NCBI RefSeq assembly: GCF_035917575.1 | Contig: NZ_CP109090.1 | Location: 5,952,001 to 6,016,000 of the forward strand | Reading direction: 5' to 3' | Length of the DNA: 64,000 nucleotides | Origin: Streptomyces sp. NBC_01788 | GTDB taxonomy: Bacteria; Actinomycetota; Actinomycetes; Streptomycetales; Streptomycetaceae | Shown here: in pieces, positions 34,006-41,890 of the stretch | Numbering within the stretch: the stretch's first letter is position 1 | How the letters are laid out: every line of letters starts with the position of its first letter | Position numbers and translations under genes: made by a program | The notes under the pieces: generated by a model | Database searches by the model: none | The model's input: the letters and a program-made list of their open reading frames with translations, nothing else | What the model was told of the DNA's origin: nothing

Positions 34006-35007
34006 ATGAGTACCAGACCACTTGCGTCACTCCGGTCCCTGGTCGCGGGACTGGCCGTCGCGGCGCTCGCCGTGGCCGGCTCCCTCACCGTCGAAGCCGC
34101 TCCGTCGTACGCCGCCACCTGCAACGGCTACGTCGGGCTCACCTTCGACGACGGGCCGTCCAACGACCACACCCCGGCCCTGCTCAACGCGCTGAAGCAG
34201 AACGGGCTGCGGGCCACGATGTTCAACGAGGGTCAGTTCGCGGCCTCCTACCCGGCCCAGGTACGGGCCCAGGTGGACGCCGGCATGTGGGTCGGCAACC
34301 ACAGCTACACCCACCCGCACCTGATCCAGCAGAGCCAGTCGCAGATCGACTCGGAACTCTCCCGGACCCAGCAGGCCATCGCCGCCGCGGGCGGTGGTAC
34401 GCCGAAGCTGTTCCGGCCGCCCTACGGCGAGACCAACTCCACGCTGAAGTCGGTCGAGGCCAAGTACGGCCTGACCGAGATCATCTGGGACGTCGACTCG
34501 CAGGACTGGAACAACGCGAGCACCGACGCGATCGTGCAGGCCGTCTCCCGGCTGGGCAACGGCCAGATCATCCTCATGCACGAGTGGCCCGCCAACACGC
34601 TCGCGGCGATCCCGCGGATCGCTCAGACACTGGCCTCCAAGAGCCTGTGCTCCGGCATGATCTCCCCGCAGACGGGCCGCGCCGTGGCCCCCGACGGAGG
34701 CGGCTCCGGCGGTGGCGGCGGCGGTGGTGGTGGTGGCACCGGTGGGTGCACCGCGACGCTGTCGGCGGGTCAGCAGTGGAGCGACCGGTACAACCTGAAC
34801 GTGTCGGTGAGCGGTTCGAGCAACTGGACGGTGACGATGAACGTTCCGTCGCCGGAGAAGATCATCGCGACCTGGAACATCAGCGCGAGTTACCCGAGTT
34901 CGCAGGTGCTGGTGGCGAAGCCCAACGGCAACGGCAACAACTGGGGTGTGACCGTTCAGACCAACGGCGCCTGGACCTGGCCCACGGTCTCCTGCAGTAC
35001 CAGTTAG
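34006..35007 (+). CDS. axeA: Secreted CE4 acetylxylan esterase with CBM2 module
   Basis: 333 residues. Signal peptide with cleavage near SYAA (about residue 41), then a NodB-type domain: [19 protein letters not shown] (metal Asp), [11 protein letters not shown] (His-x3-His), [11 protein letters not shown] and IILMHEW. These are the standard CE4 motifs. A Gly-rich linker and CBM2 nearly identical to those of the xylanase follow. It removes acetyl groups from xylan and helps the upstream GH11 enzyme. The gap of 43 bases implies one transcript. Confidence 0.93.
   Translation: MSTRPLASLRSLVAGLAVAALAVAGSLTVEAAPSYAATCNGYVGLTFDDGPSNDHTPALLNALKQNGLRATMFNEGQFAASYPAQVRAQVDAGMWVGNHSYTHPHLIQQSQSQIDSELSRTQQAIAAAGGGTPKLFRPPYGETNSTLKSVEAKYGLTEIIWDVDSQDWNNASTDAIVQAVSRLGNGQIILMHEWPANTLAAIPRIAQTLASKSLCSGMISPQTGRAVAPDGGGSGGGGGGGGGGTGGCTATLSAGQQWSDRYNLNVSVSGSSNWTVTMNVPSPEKIIATWNISASYPSSQVLVAKPNGNGNNWGVTVQTNGAWTWPTVSCSTS
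34722..35003 (+). repeat. CBM2 DNA repeat, copy 2 (esterase)
   Basis: Partner of 33677-33958. The copies differ at a few third positions (e.g. GCCAAA versus GCGAAG) and in the last codons (SAS versus TS). Confidence 0.85.
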
Positions 35008-35011
35008 TCGT

Positions 35012-35099
35012 CCGGTGGCGCGGCGGACCACGGCCGCCGCGCCACCGGCGGTTCGCGGTTGGCGCGCGCGGGGGCCACCGGAAGCGGGCCCCCGCGCGC
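35012..35099. terminator. Two strong hairpins between convergent genes
   Basis: CCGGTGGCGCGGCGG (35012-35026) pairs with 35034-35048, a 15-bp perfect stem. GCGCGCGGGGGCC (35064-35076) pairs with 35087-35099, a 13-bp stem. One probably serves the xylan operon and the other the minus-strand gene ending at 35100. Confidence 0.8.
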
Positions 35100-36875
35100 T
35101 CAACCCTTCTTCGGCGCGCTCGGCTTCGGTGCGGTCGGCTTCGGCGCCGTCGGTTTCGGTGCCGTCAGCGAGATGTCCTGGCTCGACAGCGTCTGCGGGG
35201 TGGCCGTGAACGCGCGCAGGCGGATGCGGACACCGCGCCGGGGGACGGTGTACCTGCCGCCGGGGGGCCGCAGTTCGAGGCGGGCGGTGGAGTGGCCGGG
35301 GATCGTGGCCGGACCCTTCGCCAGGGACCAGAACCTGCCCGAGCCCTGGCTCGTGGTGAGCATGAAGTGGGGCGTGAGCCGGTCGCCGCCGGTGTTGGTG
35401 ACCTGGAGGCTCAGCAGGGAGACGTGCCGGGCGGAGGACCGCTGCACCCCCGTGACCCGCATGGCCAGCGGCGGCCTGCCCGTCACCGCCAAGGCCGCGC
35501 TGAGCAGCGCGGGTACGACCAGGAGCCCGGCCGCCGCGATCCGGGCCGGGCGCCGGTGAGGTCCCGACAGCGGGCGCGGCCGGGGCTGCCAGGCCCGCGT
35601 GAACTCCGTGGACGGCGCCGTGACCACGGCCGCGAGCCACAGCGGGGTCATCATCAGGTAGTAGCCGTCCTGGGAGCGGGTCGCCAGGAAGAAGGCGCAC
35701 CAGGGCAGCACGGTCGCCGCCGGGCCGAGCCGCCGTACGAAGAGCACGAACAGGGCCAGCAGGCCCGCGGCGAGGAGCACACTCGCACGCGAGTACCAGT
35801 CCAGGCGGTCGCTGCCGTCGGTGAAGTACAGGGAGACGTCCATCAGGCCCTGTCCGTGCAGCACCGCGCCCTGGGTCAGCGGCAACGCGACGCCGCGCAG
35901 CCAGTCGCCCGGCTCGTGCACGATGAAGTACGCGTTGATCAGCAGCCATACGGTGACGGCGGTCCCGAGCACCCGGAGCAGCACCGACAGGGCCTGCCGG
36001 TGGCCGAGTTCGCCGCGGCGCACCGCGTAGATCCCGGCGAGCAGGAACGGGGTCACGAACCAGGGGAGTTGCTGCGTCGCGCACGCCGCTCCCAGGCACG
36101 CGGCGCGGGCCAGGCCGGCCGCGCCGAGCCGCCCGCCCTGACCGATCCGGGGCCAGCGCACCACCACCGGGATCAGCAGCGCCAGGGCGAGGATCGCCGG
36201 ATAGCCGAGGCGCCCGTAGGTCGGCAGGAAGCCGAAGCCCAGGCAGACCATGGTGGCCGCCGGGCGCCACCGGGGCGGCAGCATCCGCCACAGGAGGACC
36301 GTGCCGACGATCAGTGCGCCCGTGCTCACCGCCGTCGCGGGGGCGCCGCCGTGCCCGAGCCACAGCAGGGGCGCGGTCAGCAGCACCGCCAGCGGGGGGT
36401 AGCCGTAGGTGTAGTCGTAGCCGCCGTACACGGTGGGGGTGAGCGCCACGTGGCCGTGGAAGAGCCAGGGCCAGGGCTGCCCGTACACCGGGTGCCCCGC
36501 GACCAGTTCCCTCGCCGCCTGCGAGGTGAGGACGGCCTCGTCGCCGCCCGCGTGGTTCAGGACCCAGGTGCACAGGGCGAACGTCACCGCGGTCAGCAGC
36601 ACGCACAGGTCCACGCGGGCCAGGGACCGCGTCCGGCGGACCACCAGGGCCAGCACCCCGCAGACCAGGATCGAGGCGTAGCACAGCGAGATGACGCCGG
36701 CGACGGGGAGCAGCCGGGACGCGGCCTGTGTCCACGCCGTCCGGGTGCCGATGAAGAGACTGACGACGGCCAGCAGTGTCAGGACGCGATGCCACTGAGC
36801 CGGCGGTTCCGGGGCGGACACCGCCGACAGTGTCCGCCGACCGGGTGCCACCAGCTGTTGTTCTGCCAAGTGCAC
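35100..36875 (-). CDS. Polytopic membrane glycosyltransferase-like protein
   Basis: About 591 residues with roughly ten or more transmembrane helices. The first large loop is typical of GT-C enzymes: CTWVLNHAGGDEAVLTSQAARELVAGHPVYGQPW (early acidic motif), then GGYDYTYGYPPLAVLL. A soluble C-terminal beta domain (MRVTGVQRSSARHVSLLSLQVTN, RYTVPRRGVRIRLRAF) ends in APKP repeats. Enzymes of this type use polyprenyl-phosphate sugars outside the membrane. The start is taken at GTG 36875; no good ribosome site is seen, so the N-terminus is uncertain. Confidence 0.75.
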   Translation of the reverse strand: MHLAEQQLVAPGRRTLSAVSAPEPPAQWHRVLTLLAVVSLFIGTRTAWTQAASRLLPVAGVISLCYASILVCGVLALVVRRTRSLARVDLCVLLTAVTFALCTWVLNHAGGDEAVLTSQAARELVAGHPVYGQPWPWLFHGHVALTPTVYGGYDYTYGYPPLAVLLTAPLLWLGHGGAPATAVSTGALIVGTVLLWRMLPPRWRPAATMVCLGFGFLPTYGRLGYPAILALALLIPVVVRWPRIGQGGRLGAAGLARAACLGAACATQQLPWFVTPFLLAGIYAVRRGELGHRQALSVLLRVLGTAVTVWLLINAYFIVHEPGDWLRGVALPLTQGAVLHGQGLMDVSLYFTDGSDRLDWYSRASVLLAAGLLALFVLFVRRLGPAATVLPWCAFFLATRSQDGYYLMMTPLWLAAVVTAPSTEFTRAWQPRPRPLSGPHRRPARIAAAGLLVVPALLSAALAVTGRPPLAMRVTGVQRSSARHVSLLSLQVTNTGGDRLTPHFMLTTSQGSGRFWSLAKGPATIPGHSTARLELRPPGGRYTVPRRGVRIRLRAFTATPQTLSSQDISLTAPKPTAPKPTAPKPSAPKKG

Positions 36876-37137
36876 GACATGCGAAGGTAATCGGATCCGG
36901 TGAGCGGCGTGTGGCGAGGGGTGAAGAGTCCGGTGTGAACGCGGTAAGAAGCCCCTTTCCGGCAGGAAACGGTCAAGCTGCGTGTCGCTGGCGATCCATA
37001 TGGGTTGAGAAGATGCCTCTTTCGGACACTCTCGAGACCTCTTGTCGCGCACCGTGTCGCTGTTGGGCCGAAAGGGTGACTTGGCGTAAGAATTGAGTGG
37101 TGCAGGTGAGGCAAGCGAGTCAGGGCAGGGGGCGCCG
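36876..37137. promoter_or_regulatory. Divergent promoter region of the sepF-like gene
   Basis: A possible promoter for the plus strand is TTGGGC (37063-37068), 18-bp spacer, TAAGAA (37087-37092). Nothing else was recognised. Confidence 0.3.
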
Positions 37138-37527
37138 ATGAACAGGCGCGACGTCACCGATGAGCAGTGGGAGGGGCTCGCCCAGGTCGTCCCGCTGCGC
37201 GGCCGCGACGCCTGGCCGTCCGCGGTGGACCACCGGGTGCCTCCGGAGGCGACGACGGAGGCGCGCCGTCGCTTCGTCGTTCTGCGGGTCAATGTGTTCG
37301 CGGACGCCCGTGACGTCGCCGAGACCCTGATGGCGGGCGTCCCGGTACTTCTCGACCTCACCAGCGCCGAGGGTGAGGTCGCCAAGCGGGTCCTGGACTT
37401 CAGCACCGGCGTCGTCTTCGGGCTGAGCAGCGGGATGCACCGCGTCGACCGCAATGTCTTCCTGCTCACGCCGCCCGGCACCGAGGTGAGCGGACTCATG
37501 CCGGGCGCGGCGGTTCCGGGCCGGTGA
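37138..37527 (+). CDS. SepF-like cell-division protein
   Basis: 129 residues. The SepF core is clear: RFVVLRVNVFADARDVAETLMAGVPVLLDLTSAEGEVAKRVLDFSTGVVFGLSSGMHRVDRNVFLLTPPGTEVSG. SepF anchors FtsZ rings. Streptomyces carry several SepF paralogues, and this one lies outside the main division cluster. The N-terminus (MNRRDVTDEQWEGLAQVVPL) lacks a strong amphipathic membrane helix, so it may be an accessory paralogue. Confidence 0.88.
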   Translation: MNRRDVTDEQWEGLAQVVPLRGRDAWPSAVDHRVPPEATTEARRRFVVLRVNVFADARDVAETLMAGVPVLLDLTSAEGEVAKRVLDFSTGVVFGLSSGMHRVDRNVFLLTPPGTEVSGLMPGAAVPGR

Positions 37528-37561
37528 GTGCCGGTTCCGCGCCAGTGGTAGACCTGGTGCC

Positions 37562-37957
37562 GTGACTGAGGAATCCGAAGGTCCGGATCTGGCCGGGTTG
37601 CAGCGGCGGCTGGCGGAGTTCGCCGCGGCGCGCGAATGGCAGCCGTACCACACACCGAAGAACCTGGTCGCCGCCCTCAGCGTGGAGGCGTCCGAACTGG
37701 TCGAGATCTTCCAGTGGATGACGCCGCAGGAGTCGGCCGGCGTCATGGCCGACCCGGAGGCGGCGCACCGCGTCCGCGACGAGGTCGCGGACGTCCTCGC
37801 GTACCTGCTGCAACTGTGCGAGGTGCTCGGGGTCGATCCGTTGGCGGCACTGGCGGCGAAGATCGACCGGAACGAGCGGCGGTTCCCGGTGCCGGGCAAG
37901 CCGGGGGAATCGGAGGAATCGCGGGGATCTGGGGGATCGGAAGGCTCGGCTGAGTGA
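37562..37957 (+). CDS. MazG-like nucleotide pyrophosphohydrolase
   Basis: 131 residues from GTG. The MazG fold appears as LQRRLAEFAAAREWQPYHTPKNLVAALSVEASELVEIFQW (first E-x-x-E) and VRDEVADVLAYLLQLCEVLGVD (E-x-x-D). These acidic pairs bind Mg2+. It hydrolyses non-canonical or excess NTPs or dNTPs to monophosphates. The tail is Gly/Ser/Glu-rich and looks disordered. It follows the SepF-like gene closely. Confidence 0.88.
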   Translation: MTEESEGPDLAGLQRRLAEFAAAREWQPYHTPKNLVAALSVEASELVEIFQWMTPQESAGVMADPEAAHRVRDEVADVLAYLLQLCEVLGVDPLAALAAKIDRNERRFPVPGKPGESEESRGSGGSEGSAE

Positions 37958-38142
37958 AGAGGGGAGGAAGCCCACTCTCCGTTGTCACTCTCCGAATTCG
38001 TTCATCCGGCCGAAACCGTTTTGTTGTCCGCAGATTTCCGCCTTCCTCTGGCCTTTCGCCCCAAGCGCCTTCACTCTGGGTAGTGAACAAGGGTGTTCGG
38101 GCGGACGTGCGAACAGCACGTCGGGACAGACGGGGGCAGCGC

Positions 38143-38649
38143 ATGGACGCGGTGCGGCTCATCCTGGCGAGCAGGCGTGCCCTGGCGGGCAGCGACGAGA
38201 TCCCCGCCATCGTGACCGAGGTGTGGCAGGCGCAGGCCCTGGCGCAGGCGATCGGCAGCCGCCTCGCCGTCTCGGGACCGCCCGAACTGCGGGGCGAGGC
38301 ACTGGGGTTGACCGAACTGGCGGGCCGCGGCTGCGGCGTACTCGGCGCGCCGGACCTCGATCCGGCGGACCTGCGGGCGGCCCGGCTCACCGAACTCGAC
38401 GACGCCCGGCAGGTGTTGCTGAACCTGGACGTCCTGCTCGGCGAGGCCGGCATCGCGCTCGTCGGCGTCGCCAGCTCGGCCGCCGACGAGGCCATGTACT
38501 GGCAGTGCATGGAGGCGATCGACGCGGCGGACGAGTCCCGGGACCGGGTCCGCGAGATGGTGCGGAAACTGGCCGCACGGGAGGCGGTGCCGCCGGAGAA
38601 GGAGGCGATTTCACCCGACCGGGGGCGGGAGGGCCGCGGGCCCCGGTGA
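38143..38649 (+). CDS. Conserved Streptomyces protein of unknown function (DUF6099-like)
   Basis: 168 residues, mostly helical: MDAVRLILASRRALAGSDEI, then EVWQAQALAQAIGSRLAVSGPPELRGEALGLTELAGRGCG and ARQVLLNLDVLLGEAGIALVGVA. The opening and the SGPPELRGEALGL block remind me of a Streptomyces-specific unknown family, but this is from memory. No catalytic residues or membrane helices. Confidence 0.7.
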   Translation: MDAVRLILASRRALAGSDEIPAIVTEVWQAQALAQAIGSRLAVSGPPELRGEALGLTELAGRGCGVLGAPDLDPADLRAARLTELDDARQVLLNLDVLLGEAGIALVGVASSAADEAMYWQCMEAIDAADESRDRVREMVRKLAAREAVPPEKEAISPDRGREGRGPR

Positions 38650-38691
38650 GGCCCCCGCGCCGGCCGGCCGGCCGGCGTGCAGGATGGGGGT

Positions 38692-39615
38692 ATGGATCTC
38701 CGCATCTTCACCGAGCCCCAGCAGGGGGCGACCTACGACACCTTGCTCACCGTGGCGAAGGCCACGGAGGACCTGGGGTTCGACGCCTTCTTCCGCTCCG
38801 ACCACTTCCTGCACATGGGCGACGTGGACGGCCTGCCCGGACCCACCGACGCCTGGATCACCCTCGCCGGACTCGCCCGCGAGACCAAGCGCATCCGGCT
38901 CGGCACCCTGATGACGGCCGCCACCTTCCGGCTGCCCGGCGTCCTCGCCGTCCAGGTCGCCCAGGTGGACCGGATGTCCGGCGGCCGGGTCGAACTGGGC
39001 CTGGGCGCGGGCTGGTTCGAGGAGGAGCACAAGGCGTACGGGATCCCCTTCCCGAAGGAGAAGTTCGGCCGCCTGGAGGAGCAACTGGCCATCGTCACCG
39101 GGATGTGGGCGACGGAGGCCGGCAAGACCTTCGACTTCCGCGGGACGTACTACGAGCTCACCGGGTCGCCCGCGCTGCCGAAGCCCGCGCAGGCGAAGGT
39201 CCCGGTGCTCGTCGGCGGCCTCGGAGCGACCCGCACGCCGCGGCTCGCCGCCCAGTACGCCGACGAGTTCAACGTGCCGTTCGCCTCTGTCGAGGACAGC
39301 GAGCGGCAGTTCGGCAGGGTCCGGGCAGCCGCCGAGGCGGCCGGCCGCGGCGCCGACGACCTGACGTACTCCAACGCGCTCGTCGTCTGCGTCGGCCGGG
39401 ACGACCAGGAGGTCGCCCGCCGTGCCGCCGCGATCGGCCGTGAGGTCGACGAACTGAAGGCCAACGGACTGGCCGGCTCCCCGGCCGAGGTCGTCGACAG
39501 GATCGGCCACTACGCCGCGATCGGCGCCGGCAGGATCTACCTCCAGATCCTCGACCTGGCCGACCTGGACCACCTGGAACTGATCTCCAGTCAGGTGCAG
39601 TCGCAGCTGTCCTAG
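38692..39615 (+). CDS. LLM-class F420-dependent oxidoreductase
   Basis: 307 residues forming a luciferase-like TIM barrel: MDLRIFTEPQQGATYDTLLTVAKATEDLGFDAFFRSDHFL, RIRLGTLMTAATFRLPGVLAVQVAQVDRMSGGRVELGLGAGWFEEEHKAYGI and VPVLVGGLG. These motifs fit F420-binding members of the family common in actinobacteria. Substrate unknown. It stands alone before the convergent NUDIX gene. Confidence 0.88.
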   Translation: MDLRIFTEPQQGATYDTLLTVAKATEDLGFDAFFRSDHFLHMGDVDGLPGPTDAWITLAGLARETKRIRLGTLMTAATFRLPGVLAVQVAQVDRMSGGRVELGLGAGWFEEEHKAYGIPFPKEKFGRLEEQLAIVTGMWATEAGKTFDFRGTYYELTGSPALPKPAQAKVPVLVGGLGATRTPRLAAQYADEFNVPFASVEDSERQFGRVRAAAEAAGRGADDLTYSNALVVCVGRDDQEVARRAAAIGREVDELKANGLAGSPAEVVDRIGHYAAIGAGRIYLQILDLADLDHLELISSQVQSQLS

Positions 39616-39643
39616 AGTCCCTCGCGGTCAGGGCGGCCCTGGG

Positions 39644-40144
39644 TCACGCCCACGGGCTGCCCTCCCGCAGGCACACCGCCGAGGCGCTCAGCGCCGCCTC
39701 GTGCAGCGCGGTGAGGGTCTGGACACCGGCGACGAGCCGTGCGCCGGGCAGATCGGCCGGAGCGAACCAGCCGTGCCGGTCGTGCTCGGCGCTGAGCCGC
39801 ACGGCCGTGTCCGCGCCGTCGGGCAGCGTCCCGCCGTAGAAGAAGCAGTCCAGGACCGGGCCTGTGCCCAGCACGTCCACGCGGTGGTCCACGCCGATCA
39901 GCCTTGGCACCGGCCCGAGTTCGAGGCCCGTCTCCTCGCGCATCTCCCGCCGGGCCGCGGTCCAGGGGTCCTCGCCGTGGTCCAGCATCCCGCCGGGCAG
40001 CCACCAACTGCCCGCCCCGGGCTGACCGGAGCCGTAGCGCAGGAGCAGGACGCGGCCGTCGCCGTCCAGCACCACCACACACGCGGCGAGGAGCGCCTGC
40101 GGCTGCGTCCTCACCCATTCCTCCCGCGGCATCCACTCCACCAC
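39644..40144 (-). CDS. NUDIX hydrolase
   Basis: 166 residues from GTG 40144, with GGAGG eight bases upstream (GTG 40141 also possible). The Nudix box is GGMLDHGEDPWTAARREMREETGLELG, matching Gx5Ex7REUxEExGU. VVVLDGDGRVLLLRYGSGQPGAGSWWLPGG precedes it. It hydrolyses a nucleoside diphosphate linked to some moiety; the substrate is not predictable. Confidence 0.9.
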   Translation of the reverse strand: MVEWMPREEWVRTQPQALLAACVVVLDGDGRVLLLRYGSGQPGAGSWWLPGGMLDHGEDPWTAARREMREETGLELGPVPRLIGVDHRVDVLGTGPVLDCFFYGGTLPDGADTAVRLSAEHDRHGWFAPADLPGARLVAGVQTLTALHEAALSASAVCLREGSPWA

Positions 40145-40405
40145 TGATCGCCTCCCGGACGCTCTCGGCCGGCACCCCCGCGGCCGCGGTCTCGGCCCGG
40201 CCGCGCCGGTACCGGCTGTTTCTCCTGCCCCCTGACAACGACGCCGCGGCCAGGGGGAAGTGGGCGGCGAATATTGGAAGGCACAGGTCCGGCCCCCTGT
40301 GCGAAGGTGAGGACGTCGTCCTGCCGAGCCCCCGGGATCACGGTCCTCGGGGGCTCCGGCGTACCCGGCACCGCAGCCGTCCATCCAGCCGGAGAGGCCC
40401 TCCGC

Positions 40406-41890
40406 ATGTTCCTGACCATCTCCACCACCGGCACGCCCGAACACCCGGCGACCGACCTCGGTTTCCTGCTGCACAAGCACCCGGGCAAGGCGCAGGCGTT
40501 CTCCACCTCCTACGGCACCGCGCACGTCCTCTACCCCGAGGCGGACGATCAGCAGTGCACGGCGGCGCTGCTCCTGGAGGTCGACACGGTGGCCCTGGTC
40601 CGACGCGGCAAGGCCAAGGGACGCGGCGGCGCCCCCGACGCGACGCTCGCGCAGTACGTCAACGACCGCCCCTACGCCGCCTCTTCGCTGCTGGCGGTCG
40701 CGCTGAGCGCCGTCTTCTCCAGCGCCCTGCGCGGGGTGTGCCGGGCGCGCCCCGAACTCCCGGACCGGCCCCGCCCGTTGCGCATCGAGGTCCCCGCGCT
40801 CCCCGCCCGCGGCGGCCCCGCCCTCGTGCACCGCCTGTTCGCGCCGCTCGGCTGGACGGTCTCCGCCGAACCGGTCGCGCTGGACCCGGAGTTCCCCGAG
40901 TGGGGCGACTCGCGGTACGTGCGGCTCGTGCTGGAGTCGGAGGCGGTCACCCTCGCCCAGGCGCTGCGCCACCTCTACGTCCTGCTCCCCGTCCTCGACG
41001 ACGCCAAGCACTACTGGGTCGCCCCCGACGAGGTCGACAAGCTGCTCCGGGCAGGCGAGGGCTGGCTGCCCGCGCACCCGGAGCAGAAGCTCATCACCAG
41101 CCGCTACCTCTCACGCCGCTGGTCGCTCACCCGGGAGGCGATGGAGCGCCTGGAGCTGCTGCGGCTGGCCGAGGCCGACGACAGCGGGGTCGAGGAGCTC
41201 GACAACGCCGTGGCGGCGGAGACCGAGACCGAGGAGAAGCCGACGCCGCTGGCCGTGCGGCGACGGGACGCGATCGTCGCCGCGCTGCACGAGCACGGGG
41301 CCGCCCGGGTCCTCGACCTCGGCTGCGGACAGGGCCAGTTGGTGCAGGCGCTGCTGCGTGACGCGCGGTTCACCGAGATCGTCGGCGTCGACGTGTCGGT
41401 ACGGGCCCTCACCATCGCCGCCCGGCGGCTCAAGCTGGACCGGATGGGGGAGCGGCAGGCCGCCCGCGTCACGCTCCGGCAGGGCTCGCTCGTCTACACC
41501 GACAAGCAGCTCAAGAGCTACGACGCCGCCGTGCTCAGCGAGGTGATCGAGCACCTCGACCTGCCCCGGCTGCCCGCCCTGGAGTACGCGGTGTTCGGCG
41601 CCGCCCGCCCCCGTACCGTCCTCGTGACCACTCCGAACGTCGAGTACAACGTCCGCTGGGAGAGCCTCCCCGCAGGGCACGCCCGGCACGGCGACCACCG
41701 CTTCGAGTGGACCCGTGAGCAGTTCGGCCAGTGGGCGCGCGCGGTGGCCGAACGCCATGGCTACGACGTCGGGTTCCGCCCCGTGGGCCCCGACGACCCC
41801 GAGGTCGGACCGCCCACCCAGATGGCCGTGTTCACCCTCGGCACCACCAACGACAGCAGAGACAGCGAGAAGGAGGCGAAGGCGGCATGA
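40406..41890 (+). CDS. hen1: 3'-terminal RNA ribose 2'-O-methyltransferase Hen1
   Basis: 494 residues. The N-terminal half (about 1-270) is the bacterial Hen1 N-domain (MFLTISTTGTPEHPATDLGFLLHKHPGKAQAFSTSYG). The C-terminal methyltransferase has VLDLGCGQGQLVQALL (SAM site), VGVDVSVRALTIAARRL, AVLSEVIEHLDLPRLPALE (metal-binding Glu/His cluster) and VTTPNVEYN. It methylates the 2'-OH at a cleavage site while Pnkp repairs the break, protecting the RNA from renewed cutting. Its stop overlaps the pnkp start (ATGA). Confidence 0.93.
   Translation: MFLTISTTGTPEHPATDLGFLLHKHPGKAQAFSTSYGTAHVLYPEADDQQCTAALLLEVDTVALVRRGKAKGRGGAPDATLAQYVNDRPYAASSLLAVALSAVFSSALRGVCRARPELPDRPRPLRIEVPALPARGGPALVHRLFAPLGWTVSAEPVALDPEFPEWGDSRYVRLVLESEAVTLAQALRHLYVLLPVLDDAKHYWVAPDEVDKLLRAGEGWLPAHPEQKLITSRYLSRRWSLTREAMERLELLRLAEADDSGVEELDNAVAAETETEEKPTPLAVRRRDAIVAALHEHGAARVLDLGCGQGQLVQALLRDARFTEIVGVDVSVRALTIAARRLKLDRMGERQAARVTLRQGSLVYTDKQLKSYDAAVLSEVIEHLDLPRLPALEYAVFGAARPRTVLVTTPNVEYNVRWESLPAGHARHGDHRFEWTREQFGQWARAVAERHGYDVGFRPVGPDDPEVGPPTQMAVFTLGTTNDSRDSEKEAKAA

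Noticed and set aside
38656..38676. CCGG repeat before the LLM oxidoreductase gene
   Set aside because: Short simple repeat in a GC-rich genome, no clear regulatory meaning.
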